39,674 nucleotides of DNA, from the NCBI GenBank assembly GCA_964596125.1, contig CAZQRP010000028.1, positions 1 through 39,674 of the forward strand, given 5' to 3'. A program made the position numbers and the translations under genes. This stretch comes from CAZQRP01 sp964596125 (GTDB lineage Bacteria; Chloroflexota; Dehalococcoidia; GIF9; UBA5629). The notes below the pieces were generated by a model that saw only the letters and a program-made list of their open reading frames with translations, had not been told where the DNA came from and ran no database searches. How positions within the stretch are numbered: position 1 is the first letter of the stretch; each line of letters begins with the position of its first letter. This document shows positions 1 through 8,298 of the stretch, piece after piece.

Positions 1-59
1 AAGTTTAGTAAAATGATAAGGAGGATAGTGTCCGCCATCAACTGAACCTATACAGTAAC

Positions 60-89
60 TTGACACCGAATGGCCAAACAGGATAAAAT
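60..89 (+). promoter_or_regulatory. Candidate sigma-70 promoter for rpsU
   Basis: A perfect TTGACA at 60-65 is followed, after 18 bases, by TAAAAT at 84-89 (5 of 6 matches to the -10 consensus). The predicted start of transcription near 96 leaves a leader of about 70 bases rich in T runs before the rpsU start. Bases 1-59 hold no gene I can assign. Confidence 0.55.
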
Positions 90-166
90 CTTACGTTCAT
101 TTATTTTTTTATTTTCATTTATTTTTACAGGAAAACGGATTAAAAAAATGGAAGGGGTGATGTCAT

Positions 167-349
167 GTGGCCCAGGTGAGGCTTCATAGCGGAGAAAGCT
201 TTGAAAGTTTATTACGGCGGTTTACCAAGAAGGTGGAGCAGGCGGGTATTATCAGCGAGACCCGCCGTCGCGGATTTTATGAGAAGCCCAGTATAAAGCG
301 GAAACGTAAGGAAGCGGCAAAGCGGCGGAAGAGTCACAGGAGCAGTTAA
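167..349 (+). CDS. rpsU: Small ribosomal subunit protein bS21
   Basis: This is a 60-residue, strongly basic protein of the bS21 family, a component of the 30S subunit involved in translation initiation. The N-terminal half carries the family's ESFESLLRRFTKKVEQAGI pattern, and the tail is the usual lysine/arginine-rich helix (KRKRKEAAKRRK). Length is typical for the family. The start is GTG at 167, chosen because AAGGGGTGA sits just upstream at 152-160; an ATG at 165 is out of frame. It lies 3 bases before a GatB/YqeY-domain gene. The rpsU-yqeY pairing is common in bacteria, so the two are very likely co-transcribed. Confidence 0.95.
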   Translation: MAQVRLHSGESFESLLRRFTKKVEQAGIISETRRRGFYEKPSIKRKRKEAAKRRKSHRSS

Positions 350-352
350 CAT

Positions 353-802
353 ATGGCCTTAGCCGAAAGAATCAAGAGTGACCTGGAGCAGGCTGTCAGG
401 CAGAGTAATAAAGAGCGCAGGTCCGTGCTGCGCATGGTCATGGCCGGTATAAAGAATGCTGAAATCGACCAGCGGAAGGCGCTCGACGATGCCGGCATTA
501 TCGGTGTCCTGACCAAGGAAGTGAAAACAAGGCAGGAAAGTATAGAGGCTTTCGAGCAGGGGAACCGTCCTGATCTGGTAGCACAGCAGAAGGAAGAACT
601 GGCCATTCTTTCCGAGTATCTCCCGGAGCAGATGAGCCGGGATGATGTTGTAGCCGCGGCGCGTAAAGTTATCGCTGACGTTGGTGCGGCGGGGCCGGGT
701 GATAAGGGTAAAGTGATGTCTCAGCTTATACCTCAGACAAAGGGGAGAGCTGACGGCAAACTGGTCAACGATATAGTCTCAGAGCTGTTAAGCAGTCTAT
801 AA
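353..802 (+). CDS. GatB/YqeY domain protein
   Basis: This 149-residue protein is a stand-alone GatB/YqeY protein, the helical domain also found at the C-terminus of the GatB subunit of the tRNA-dependent amidotransferase. Typical stretches are the N-terminal helix with RRSVLRMVMAGIKNAEID and the central EELAILSEYLPEQMS. Stand-alone members are widespread, usually next to rpsU, and their exact role is unsettled; tRNA binding or an amidotransferase-related role is the usual proposal. It starts 3 bases after rpsU and is followed by an intrinsic terminator at 855-880, so rpsU-yqeY forms a short operon. Confidence 0.93.
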   Translation: MALAERIKSDLEQAVRQSNKERRSVLRMVMAGIKNAEIDQRKALDDAGIIGVLTKEVKTRQESIEAFEQGNRPDLVAQQKEELAILSEYLPEQMSRDDVVAAARKVIADVGAAGPGDKGKVMSQLIPQTKGRADGKLVNDIVSELLSSL

Positions 803-854
803 GTGGTAACGTGATACTCTTTCACTGTACTCTGTATCAATCAGTATAGTCTTT

Positions 855-880
855 GGCGGCAGATGCCGCCGTTATTTTTT
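855..880 (+). terminator. Rho-independent terminator after rpsU-yqeY
   Basis: GGCGGC (855-860) and GCCGCC (865-870) form a 6-bp all-GC stem with an AGAT loop, followed by GTTATTTTTT. It ends only 16 bases before the purQ start, so purQ must either read through it or use a promoter overlapping this gap. A possible one has TTCACT at 821-826 and TATAGT at 845-850, 18 bases apart. Confidence 0.75.
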
Positions 881-896
881 CCGTGGAGCAGTAATT

Positions 897-1571
897 GTGA
901 AATTCGGTGTGGTCGTTTTCCCTGGTACCTGGAGTGACCGGGACTGTTATTATTCTGTTAACGATATTCCGGGCCGGGAGACCGGCTCCATCCGGCATAA
1001 GGAGACCGACCATACGGGCTACGAGTGTATTATGCTCCCCGGCGGCTTTTCCTGCGGTGACTATCTGCACCCCGGAGCTATAGCCCGTTTCTCTCCCGTC
1101 ATGGCCTCGATCGGGCGTTTCGCTTCACAGGTCAAGCCGGTTATCGGCATTTGCAGCGGTTTCCAGGTGGTATGCGAGTCCGGATTTCTCCCCGGAATAC
1201 TGATGCAAAATGACCACCTGCAGTACCGCTGCCAGTGGACCTTTATCAGGGTAGGGAACTGCTCGCTGCCTTTCTCCTCGAAGTGCCGGGAAGGTCGGGT
1301 ACTGAAAATACCGGTATCTCATTACGAAGTCAGGCATTATGCCGGTGATGCGACGTTGACCGGCCTGGAGGCCGACAGGCGTATCGTCTTCCGCTATGTA
1401 ACGGCGACCGGGGATGTAACCGGGGAGGCCAGTCCCAACGGTTCTTTGCATAACATCGCCGGTATTGTCAACAAGGAGGGCAATATCCCGGGGATGATGC
1501 CTCATCCCGAGCGTGCCTGTGAGCCGGTACTCAACAGCAGCAACGGCAATTATATCTGGGAGTCGGTTTGA
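897..1571 (+). CDS. purQ: Phosphoribosylformylglycinamidine synthase subunit PurQ
   Basis: This is the glutaminase subunit of FGAM synthase (purine biosynthesis, step 4), which releases ammonia from glutamine for PurL. At 224 residues it is normal for the small PurQ type. The class I amidotransferase fold is clear: nucleophile Cys86 in GICSGFQ, and His203 and Glu205 in HPER. Family members usually read GICNGFQ and begin with a GSNCD motif; here these are GICSGFQ and GTWSDRD, both unusual but away from the catalytic triad. The start is GTG with GGAG at 884-887. Its stop overlaps the purL start (TTGA), which implies translational coupling. No purS is seen beside it, although the small PurQ/PurL type normally needs PurS. 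Confidence 0.94.
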   Translation: MKFGVVVFPGTWSDRDCYYSVNDIPGRETGSIRHKETDHTGYECIMLPGGFSCGDYLHPGAIARFSPVMASIGRFASQVKPVIGICSGFQVVCESGFLPGILMQNDHLQYRCQWTFIRVGNCSLPFSSKCREGRVLKIPVSHYEVRHYAGDATLTGLEADRRIVFRYVTATGDVTGEASPNGSLHNIAGIVNKEGNIPGMMPHPERACEPVLNSSNGNYIWESV

Positions 1572-3766
1572 CCATATTACAGGAAACACTGGATGAAATA
1601 GCCCTCAGCCAGAAGGAATACCAGCTTATAGTCGGGCAGCTCGGCAGGGAACCGAACGAGGTTGAGCTGGGACTGTTCGGTGCGCTGTGGAGTGAGCACT
1701 GCGGCTATAAACACTCCAGGGCATTGCTCAAGCATCTCCCATCGGGGGGGCAGCATGTTTTAGTCGGGCCGGGCGACGAGAATGCCGGCGTGGTTGATAT
1801 AGGCAGCGGACTGGCAGCCGTATTGAAGATGGAGTCTCATAACCGTCCCTCGGCAATTGAGCCGTACCAGGGGGCTGCTACCGGGGTAGGGGACATCGTT
1901 CGGGATATTTTTACTATGGGTGCGCGACCTGTTGCGCTGCTCAATTCGCTCCGTTTTGGCCCCTTGAGCGATCCGCATAACCGGTACATCCTGGGTGGCG
2001 TAGTCGGTGGTATTGCCGGCTATGGCAACTGTCTGGGGATACCGGACGTCGGCGGCGAGGTCTTCTTTGCCGACTGCTACTCGGATAATCCGCTGGTCAA
2101 TGTGCTCTGCCTGGGAATTGCCGAATCAGGAAAACTGGTGAGGTCACTGGCCAGTGGAGAGGGCAACCCGTTGATGCTGGTTGGCGCCGATACGGGCCGT
2201 GACGGGCTTCATGGGGCATCCGGCCTGGCATCGAGGACGTTTGAAGACGAGAGGGAACTGAGGTCCACCGTACAGGTCGGCAATCCTTTTATGGAGAAAC
2301 TGCTGATGGAGGCTTGCCTTGAGCTGGCCGGGACCGATTGGATTGTCGGGATGCAGGACCTGGGTGCTGCCGGCCTGACAGGCTCGGCTATAGAATCGGC
2401 ATCCAGGGGAGGGAGTGGCGTTGAAATCGATGTCCTGAAGATACCCCGGCGTGATAAAGGTATGACTCCGTATGAAGTTATGCTCTCGGAGTCCCAGGAG
2501 AGGGTGCTGGTAGTGGTGAAAAAGGGCTGTGAAGACAGGGTGAAAGCTCTATTTGACCGCTGGGAGCTTCGTTCGGATATCATCGGGCAGGTCTGGAGCG
2601 ACGGCTTGGCCAGGATTAAGGAAGGCGAAAAGACCGTCGCCGAAGTGCCGGTCCGCCTGCTGACCTCGCCGCCCGCTTACCGGCTGCGGGTGAAAAAGCC
2701 GGACTGGCTTACACGATTACAGGAGTTCGAGATAACCTCCGTTCCCGATATACCACTGAAAAAAATAGGCCCCGTTCTCCTGAAGCTGCTGGCCTCTCCC
2801 AATATCGCCAGCAAGCACGGCATATACCGTCAATACGATCACCAGGTTGGCGACAATACCGTCGTCCCGCCCGGCAGCGATGCTGCGGTACTGCGTATTG
2901 AAGGTACGCAAAAGGCCATTTCACTGACCGCCGACGGCAACGGGCGCTTTTGCTATATCAATCCTTACGCAGGCGGCGTCATCGCCGTGGCCGAGGCAGC
3001 CAGAAACCTGGTCTGCAGCGGTGCTCAGCCCCTTGCTATTACCGACTGTCTTAATTTCGGCAACCCGGAGAAAAACGATGTGTACTACCAGTTGAAAGAG
3101 TGTATTGCCGGTATAGCCCGGGCCTGCCATGAGCTGAGAGTCACTGTTGTCAGCAGTAATGTTAGCCTGTACAATGAGACCAGAAATGAAGCCATATATC
3201 CGACTCCGGTGGTAGGCATGGTGGGTCTGGTCGAGGATGCCATGCGGCACTGCTCCTCGGGCTTTAAAAATGAAGGCGATATAGTAGTGCTCCTCGGGGA
3301 AAGCCAGGTGATAGAGAGCAGCCTGGGCGGCAGCGAGTACCTGGAACTGGTGCATGGTACGGTAAAAGGGAACCCGTATATCGACCTGGGACTGGAGAAA
3401 CGGCTGCAGCGCTGCTGTCTTGAGATAACCAGGCGCGGGCTGATAAACTCTGCGCATGACTGCTCGGAAGGCGGTCTGCTGGTCTGCCTGGCAGAAAGCT
3501 GTTTGGCAAGCGGTCTCGGGTTTTTCAGCCAGGAATGGAGGACTGAGGGGAGGCTGGATGCAGCTCTGTTCGGTGAAGCCCAGTCAAGGATAATCGTCTC
3601 GGTAGCTCCCAAACTGCGGAGCAGATTGGAGAAGATCGCTTCCCGATGGGAGGTACCAGTGACAGTCCTGGGAATTGTAAAAGGCAAACGCCTGGTATTG
3701 AAAGGTTATGTAGATATATCCCTTGAAAAAATGGAGACAGCCTGGATGGCTGGACCGGGAATGTGA
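1568..3766 (+). CDS. purL: Phosphoribosylformylglycinamidine synthase subunit PurL
   Basis: This is the synthetase subunit of FGAM synthase, which converts FGAR, ATP and ammonia (delivered by PurQ) to FGAM. At 732 residues it is the small, PurS-dependent form rather than the roughly 1300-residue single-chain enzyme. The N-terminal half carries the typical EHCGYKHSR and MESHNRPSAIEPYQGAATG segments, and two AIRS-like halves follow, with SAHDCSEGGL in the C-terminal one. The start is TTG at 1568, overlapping the purQ stop by three bases, with GGGAG upstream inside purQ. A DUF1015 gene follows after 27 bases. Confidence 0.96.
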   Translation: MTILQETLDEIALSQKEYQLIVGQLGREPNEVELGLFGALWSEHCGYKHSRALLKHLPSGGQHVLVGPGDENAGVVDIGSGLAAVLKMESHNRPSAIEPYQGAATGVGDIVRDIFTMGARPVALLNSLRFGPLSDPHNRYILGGVVGGIAGYGNCLGIPDVGGEVFFADCYSDNPLVNVLCLGIAESGKLVRSLASGEGNPLMLVGADTGRDGLHGASGLASRTFEDERELRSTVQVGNPFMEKLLMEACLELAGTDWIVGMQDLGAAGLTGSAIESASRGGSGVEIDVLKIPRRDKGMTPYEVMLSESQERVLVVVKKGCEDRVKALFDRWELRSDIIGQVWSDGLARIKEGEKTVAEVPVRLLTSPPAYRLRVKKPDWLTRLQEFEITSVPDIPLKKIGPVLLKLLASPNIASKHGIYRQYDHQVGDNTVVPPGSDAAVLRIEGTQKAISLTADGNGRFCYINPYAGGVIAVAEAARNLVCSGAQPLAITDCLNFGNPEKNDVYYQLKECIAGIARACHELRVTVVSSNVSLYNETRNEAIYPTPVVGMVGLVEDAMRHCSSGFKNEGDIVVLLGESQVIESSLGGSEYLELVHGTVKGNPYIDLGLEKRLQRCCLEITRRGLINSAHDCSEGGLLVCLAESCLASGLGFFSQEWRTEGRLDAALFGEAQSRIIVSVAPKLRSRLEKIASRWEVPVTVLGIVKGKRLVLKGYVDISLEKMETAWMAGPGM

Positions 3767-3793
3767 TACTAATAAACTCCAGGAGGTATTGAG

Positions 3794-5083
3794 TTGGCCG
3801 AGATTTCCCCTTTTCAGGGCATACGATACAATCAACAAATAATTAAGGACATGGCAGCGGTTATTTGCCCGCCTTACGACATCATCTCGCCTGAAGAGCA
3901 GCAGGGCTATTACCAGAAAAGCGATTATAATATCATCCGCCTGGAACACGGGATGAAGTTGCCCGAAGACCAGGAGACAAGCAGCAGGCATAACCGTGCT
4001 CGAAACACATTCGTTCAATGGTTAAAAGACGGCATTTTACAGGTCGATACTATTCATACCTTTTATATTTATGAGCAGGGCTTTACCTATAAAGACACCA
4101 AGAAAAAGCGCCGGGGATTGATTGCCTGCGTTATGCTGGAGTCATGGGAAAACAACGTGGTGTTTCCCCATGAAAACACGGTGCCGGGGATCAAGAGTGA
4201 CCGCCTGGACTTAATGCGGGCCTGTAACGCCAATATCAGTCCCATCATGGGGCTCTACGAAGACCCGGGACAAAAGATCGCAAAGTTAATGCTGGAAAAG
4301 ATGAAGCCAAGTAAACTATTGATCGATATCACTCAGGGCGGTGAAACACACAAGGTGTGGAAGGCCAATGAGCCTGAATTCGTTCAACGGGTGAGCTATT
4401 TCATGAGCCCCAAGCCAATTTATATTGCCGATGGGCACCATCGTTATGAGACGGCGTTAGCCTACCGGGACGAGAGGCGGCAGGCCTCTCCGTCGTACAG
4501 GGGCGACGAAGCTTTTAATTTTATCATGATGACTCTGATTCCGTTCTCTGACCCCGGGCTTGTTGTCCTGCCGATTCATCGTCTGGTACGTGGTATACCA
4601 CCCGAAACTCTGCTGGGGCTTAAGGACCGGCTCAGCGAATTCTTTGAAATAGTTTCGTCTCCTCTGAAGCAGACTGAATTAAAAGACGAAAGGAATACTG
4701 CTATCAGGATTCTGGGGCTGGAGCCTGGTAACGTGTTGAACCTGATGCTTCGCCAGTCTGTGTCACTGGATGACATAATGCCTGAACACCGGTCCGGCGC
4801 CTACAAGAAGCTGGAAGTAAGTATTGTCGAGCACCTTATTATGGGCAAGATGCTTGGTTGCCAGGGCGGGAGCGATGCTGTTTCCTACACAGCGGACCCT
4901 GAGGAGGTCGGTAGACTGGTAGAGGATGGCCAGTATCAGATTGCTTTCCTTTTGAACCCGCTGCCGGTTTCGTCTATCAAGGAGATTGCCGATGCCAATG
5001 ACCGGATGCCGGGGAAATCAACGTACTTCTATCCTAAACTACCCACCGGTCTGGTCGTCAACCGTCTTGATGGCCGGTTATAG
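3794..5083 (+). CDS. DUF1015 family protein
   Basis: This 429-residue protein matches the DUF1015 family of conserved bacterial and archaeal cytosolic proteins. Recognisable segments are the N-terminal FQGIRYNQ and ICPPYDIISPEEQ, a central FPHENTVPGIKSDRLDLM, and the hallmark IADGHHRYETALAYRDE in the middle. No enzymatic function is established for the family as far as I know. The start is TTG, placed 7 bases after a perfect AGGAGG (3781-3786). It follows purL by 27 bases on the same strand, so co-transcription is likely, but that does not itself imply a purine role. The gene converges with the thioredoxin-like gene at 5144. Confidence 0.9.
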   Translation: MAEISPFQGIRYNQQIIKDMAAVICPPYDIISPEEQQGYYQKSDYNIIRLEHGMKLPEDQETSSRHNRARNTFVQWLKDGILQVDTIHTFYIYEQGFTYKDTKKKRRGLIACVMLESWENNVVFPHENTVPGIKSDRLDLMRACNANISPIMGLYEDPGQKIAKLMLEKMKPSKLLIDITQGGETHKVWKANEPEFVQRVSYFMSPKPIYIADGHHRYETALAYRDERRQASPSYRGDEAFNFIMMTLIPFSDPGLVVLPIHRLVRGIPPETLLGLKDRLSEFFEIVSSPLKQTELKDERNTAIRILGLEPGNVLNLMLRQSVSLDDIMPEHRSGAYKKLEVSIVEHLIMGKMLGCQGGSDAVSYTADPEEVGRLVEDGQYQIAFLLNPLPVSSIKEIADANDRMPGKSTYFYPKLPTGLVVNRLDGRL

Positions 5084-5143
5084 CCCCGGGAATTACGGAA
5101 GTTCGAAGGTAAAAGTAAAAGGACTGCCCCTTACGAGACTTTT

Positions 5144-6076
5144 TTATCCTCTGGCAATAATTGAATTAATAATGCCTTCTATTTCAGACTGACTTTCGAA
5201 GGCTCCCTGTGTTATGTGTCTGATGATTCCCTTACCGTCAATAAAGAAAGTAACGGGATATCCATGAACCTGGTACCTATTATAAACTTTTTTTTCAGTA
5301 TCGAGCAGAACGGGGAAAGTTATCCCTCGGTTTTTAACGAAATTCTGTACGATTATATCACGCGATTTGATATGGACAGCGAGTATTACCAAGTCATCGT
5401 CTGACCACGTATTGAAAACTGCCTGTATATGTGGAATTTCGCCTGTACAGGAGTGGCATAAGTGGTTCCAGAAGTTTACCATTACTATCTTATCTCTAAA
5501 ATCGCTTAAAGTGACGGTTTCACCATTGATATTTTGCAAGGTAAAGTCCGGGGCATGGCTACCTATTTCTAACTCCACAGGCAAGGCGGATAGCGTCACT
5601 ACCGGGAAGATGCTCATTGTCGATTCATTTCCACTACCATCTACCGATTTTATGGTAAGATGATAGCTTGTATCTGGTTTCAGGTCTCTTAAACCGAGAC
5701 TATGATACATGGTCAGTATATTATCGGATATTGTTAGCTGGTCCGAAGAAGGAGTTATCCAGTAGATGAGCTCGCTGGTGGCTGGTTCATTAGTATTCCA
5801 GACTACAGTGGCACTTGATTCTGTAACGGCGGTAATATCGACATCAAAAATGGCTAGGGGGTCTACATCATTATCATTATTAATAGTATTAATAGGACTT
5901 ACTTTTGTATCAGGGCTGATATATAAGGTGGATAGACTCCAAAAAACCAGGCTTAGCATTAAAATGCCAGTGACGAATGCAATAAAAGGATGCCGCCTGA
6001 CGATATTTCCTATTGCTCTGAGCCTTGCCAATACATTAGGGATTATATGGCTCAGCTTATTGTAATAACAGAACAT
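5144..6076 (-). CDS. Membrane-anchored FN3-thioredoxin (TlpA-like) protein
   Basis: This 310-residue protein has a cytoplasmic N-terminal stretch, one membrane helix at about residues 30-53, a fibronectin type III-like domain (about 75-165, with EPATSELIYW and LKPDTSYHLTIKSVDGSGN) and a C-terminal AhpC/TSA-thioredoxin domain (about 170-308). The redox motif is Cys207-His-Ser-Cys210 in FWNHLCHSCTGEIP, and a cis-proline is present in HGYPVTFFID. The layout is that of an extracytoplasmic TlpA/ResA-type thiol-disulfide oxidoreductase. It is the last gene of the minus-strand envelope block, but a 230-base gap with a palindrome at 6178-6192 separates it from the others, so it may have its own promoter. 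The ribosome-binding site is weak. Confidence 0.85.
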   Translation of the reverse strand: MFCYYNKLSHIIPNVLARLRAIGNIVRRHPFIAFVTGILMLSLVFWSLSTLYISPDTKVSPINTINNDNDVDPLAIFDVDITAVTESSATVVWNTNEPATSELIYWITPSSDQLTISDNILTMYHSLGLRDLKPDTSYHLTIKSVDGSGNESTMSIFPVVTLSALPVELEIGSHAPDFTLQNINGETVTLSDFRDKIVMVNFWNHLCHSCTGEIPHIQAVFNTWSDDDLVILAVHIKSRDIIVQNFVKNRGITFPVLLDTEKKVYNRYQVHGYPVTFFIDGKGIIRHITQGAFESQSEIEGIINSIIARG

Positions 6077-6177
6077 TTTAATCAGATATAACTGGATAAA
6101 GTACCGGCACGATCTTTCATTTGTGGGCCTGGATAGGCTGATATCTCCAGTTCCGCAAGCGCTGGTACGACGAACTG

Positions 6178-6192
6178 AATTAGTGACTAATT
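6178..6192. repeat. Perfect 7-1-7 palindrome, possible operator
   Basis: AATTAGTGACTAATT is a perfect 15-base palindrome with a single central base. It lies 102 bases upstream of the FN3-thioredoxin gene (start 6076), in the 230-base gap 6077-6306 that otherwise holds no supported gene. A 7-1-7 layout is common for Fur-family operators, but the sequence is not a Fur or PerR consensus. Confidence 0.35.
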
Positions 6193-6306
6193 GAAGCTGT
6201 TACGCTTTCCTTTCCAATTCTCCTGTCCTTCCAGCGCTGTATATCTCAAGTTTAGCCATTACCGGCTCAATAAAAAAGTGAGTGCTACTTCCATCTCGAC
6301 AGGAAT

Positions 6307-7239
6307 CTATCTTAATTTATTTATCTTCTCATCCAGCGCAAAGAAGTCACGGTAACCTGTCACCTCATTGATGCGCTGGTTTGCATCTATGAAAATTAAT
6401 GTTGGATAGCCATGTTCTATGAGATAGTCCATATATTGAGGAATAATAGAGTTATCGGTGTCAAGAATCCATGGCCAGGCGAGGCTATTTTGCTTTGCAA
6501 AATCACGCAAGACGTCCGGAGAGCAGCAGCCACAAAATATTGAGACCGGTACAAAATCAGAACGCTGTTTAAGGAGGTCTCTGATAACAAATAGCTGGGA
6601 TGAAACTGTCATGTTGAGAGAAGAGGAACAACCATAGTTTACAAAATTCAGTAGAACTACAGACCCTTTGAATTGAGTAAGCGACAGCGTCTTGTTCGTT
6701 ACGACGTCTATACCCGTAAAATTTGGGGCAACAGCTAGTTCTGGCGTCGTTGTTTTAGGATCGGTTGCTTGCCTTAACTCTTCCGGTTTAACTACTAAAA
6801 ATTGCCCGGTAGCTTCACCCACGGTCACTATATAATTTCCGGGTACATCCCGTGATACCGGGAATTTCAAGGTCAGGGTCTCCCCGGCGGGCAAAGTTAC
6901 TTCTTTCACTGCTTCGGCAACATTATTTATCCTGACCTCGGCAGTATAGCTGGCTTCAGTAGTGTCGGTATTAGTCAGCTTAGCTGTGATGATTATTTCT
7001 TCTCCCGGTTGAAGCTCGGCCGGACTGATTGTTAAGTCAGAAAATTTGAATGCTGATGTGGAAGATGTTAGCGGAGTAGCTGGCTTCTGTATCGGTGCTG
7101 GATTATCTACTTGTGTTTGTGCTGGTTTGCTGCACCCGACCAGAGATAGCATGAGAGTGGATAGTAACAATATGCACGATAGAATAATTGCTTTCACCAC
7201 CCTGTTTGCGGCAAAACTAATTAGTAATTCCCTGTCCAT
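6307..7239 (-). CDS. CARDB-thioredoxin-like lipoprotein
   Basis: This 310-residue exported lipoprotein has a signal helix ending in the lipobox LVGC (Cys36) and a short proline/threonine-rich linker. A CARDB-type beta-sandwich follows (about 65-150, with LTISPAELQPGEEIIITAKL and VRINN), then an AhpC/TSA-thioredoxin fold (about 165-310, with GYPTLIFIDANQRI). The usual CxxC is not intact: the site reads Cys204-Ser-Ser-Ser207, so the resolving cysteine is missing. A second cysteine group, Cys236, Cys238 and Cys239 (FCGCC), lies about 30 residues further on. It may therefore bind metal or act as a one-cysteine thiol protein rather than a classic oxidoreductase. Its CARDB domain is paralogous to those at 8299 and 8934. 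Confidence 0.82.
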   Translation of the reverse strand: MDRELLISFAANRVVKAIILSCILLLSTLMLSLVGCSKPAQTQVDNPAPIQKPATPLTSSTSAFKFSDLTISPAELQPGEEIIITAKLTNTDTTEASYTAEVRINNVAEAVKEVTLPAGETLTLKFPVSRDVPGNYIVTVGEATGQFLVVKPEELRQATDPKTTTPELAVAPNFTGIDVVTNKTLSLTQFKGSVVLLNFVNYGCSSSLNMTVSSQLFVIRDLLKQRSDFVPVSIFCGCCSPDVLRDFAKQNSLAWPWILDTDNSIIPQYMDYLIEHGYPTLIFIDANQRINEVTGYRDFFALDEKINKLR

Positions 7240-7293
7240 TTTATTGTTTCCCTGTTTTTCTATTTATCTTTACTAAAGTCTTCTATATTTAAG

Positions 7294-7881
7294 CTATCCA
7301 GGTTTAATGGTATCCTGATATGCGGTTGCAAGGTCGGTTTCCTTCATCACTACATTACCATCGTTGATTTTGTAGGGAACAGATGCTTTGGGAAAATCAA
7401 CACAGGCCCCCTGAATTCCAGCACCTGTTTTTGCTTTGAAGGTCGTGGCGCACCTGTCGCATATAAGAAAGTCTTTTTCCAGAGAGAAGCCTATTGATCG
7501 GCATGGCGGGCACACATTTGCCCGAACATAAATTTTTCCGTCAAATATATATGCCATAAAATTCTCGGTGCTGCCCTGTATGTTCAGTTTAAAGTGGGTA
7601 TTCCAGTTGTCCGCAATCTTGCTTACGGGAATGGATACGGTACCTCCATCCACTTCAGGCTCAATCCAAGCTGCCTTTATTCTCCCCGACGGATTTGGTC
7701 CGAATGTCAGTTCGGGCTCAGGTGCTGGCTTGGGATTAGGTGCCGGGGTTGATTTAGAAGTTGGCGCTGGTGTCGACTTCGGTGTTGGATCAGGCGCTGG
7801 TTTGGTCGATGTGCTACTACATGCAACGCCGGCGATTAGTAGGGATATGAATACCGTTCCTATAACTACTTTTTTTAACAT
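7294..7881 (-). CDS. DUF2318-type cysteine-rich lipoprotein
   Basis: This 195-residue protein has a lipobox (GVAC, Cys21), then a proline-rich spacer of repeated TPAP/KPAP units (about 25-58), then a domain matching DUF2318. The five conserved cysteines are Cys124 and Cys127 (CPPC), Cys141 and Cys144 (CDRC), and Cys160 (ACVDFP). DUF2318 proteins are known from iron-transport loci and are often annotated as Fe-S-containing membrane proteins; direct function is poorly established. Here it sits with a MacB-type ABC transporter and thioredoxin-like proteins, a combination that recalls the Fet/p19 accessory genes. The leader is AAAAGGAGTAAAATAAATAG-ATG, similar to the one before the 71-residue peptide gene at 8200, and the signal peptides MLKKVVIGT and MLKKIVIGA match as well. 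Confidence 0.85.
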   Translation of the reverse strand: MLKKVVIGTVFISLLIAGVACSSTSTKPAPDPTPKSTPAPTSKSTPAPNPKPAPEPELTFGPNPSGRIKAAWIEPEVDGGTVSIPVSKIADNWNTHFKLNIQGSTENFMAYIFDGKIYVRANVCPPCRSIGFSLEKDFLICDRCATTFKAKTGAGIQGACVDFPKASVPYKINDGNVVMKETDLATAYQDTIKPG

Positions 7882-7984
7882 CTATTTATTTTACTCCTTT
7901 TCGGTAGGTTGAGTCTTTATCCGGTGAACTTATATTCAGTTTAGACCTGTGTCTAGCTCACTGGCTCCGGATTGTGATAGTGCT

Positions 7985-8200
7985 TTATCCGCCGCAACAA
8001 CTTGGAGTGGTTGGTGCGCTTGGGGCATTGTATTGGCAACAATCTGGAATAGTGGATTCGACTGATCCGGCTGGTCCGCAGCACGCCGGGATTGATGATG
8101 TTGGAGCAGACGCCCTTACTGATGATGGGACATTAAAAGCAAGACCGATCAGTACTATAAAAAATACTACCCAAGCTCCGATTACTATTTTTTTAAGCAT
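7985..8200 (-). CDS. Secreted 71-residue triple-CC repeat peptide
   Basis: I do not recognise a family. The protein has a signal peptide or anchor (about residues 1-30, ending VRASA, a good signal peptidase I site). The predicted mature part is about 41 residues, with vicinal cysteine pairs at 40-41, 54-55 and 68-69, exactly 14 residues apart. The repeat unit is roughly [I/T]-P-x-C-C in two full 14-residue copies and a final half copy ending PSCCGG. The ending matches the PSCCR tails of the proteins encoded at 8299 and 8934. GGAG precedes the ATG by about 10 bases, in a leader resembling that of the DUF2318 gene. Paired cysteines suggest soft-metal binding or disulfide exchange, but this is inference. 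It could also be an exported peptide handled by the adjacent ABC transporter. Confidence 0.8.
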   Translation of the reverse strand: MLKKIVIGAWVVFFIVLIGLAFNVPSSVRASAPTSSIPACCGPAGSVESTIPDCCQYNAPSAPTTPSCCGG

Positions 8201-8298
8201 CTATCATGTACTCCTTTTCGTTAAAATTAAGGCCTTTGTTAGTAGACTCGTTATCATGTACTGGTCATATAAAACTCCTTGCCTATAGTGATAATGCT

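Noticed and set aside
6200..6259. Minus-strand 19-codon frame beginning MAKLEIYSAG in the gap 6077-6306
   Set aside because: No ribosome-binding site, too short, and no family pattern; treated as chance or a gene remnant too degraded to name.
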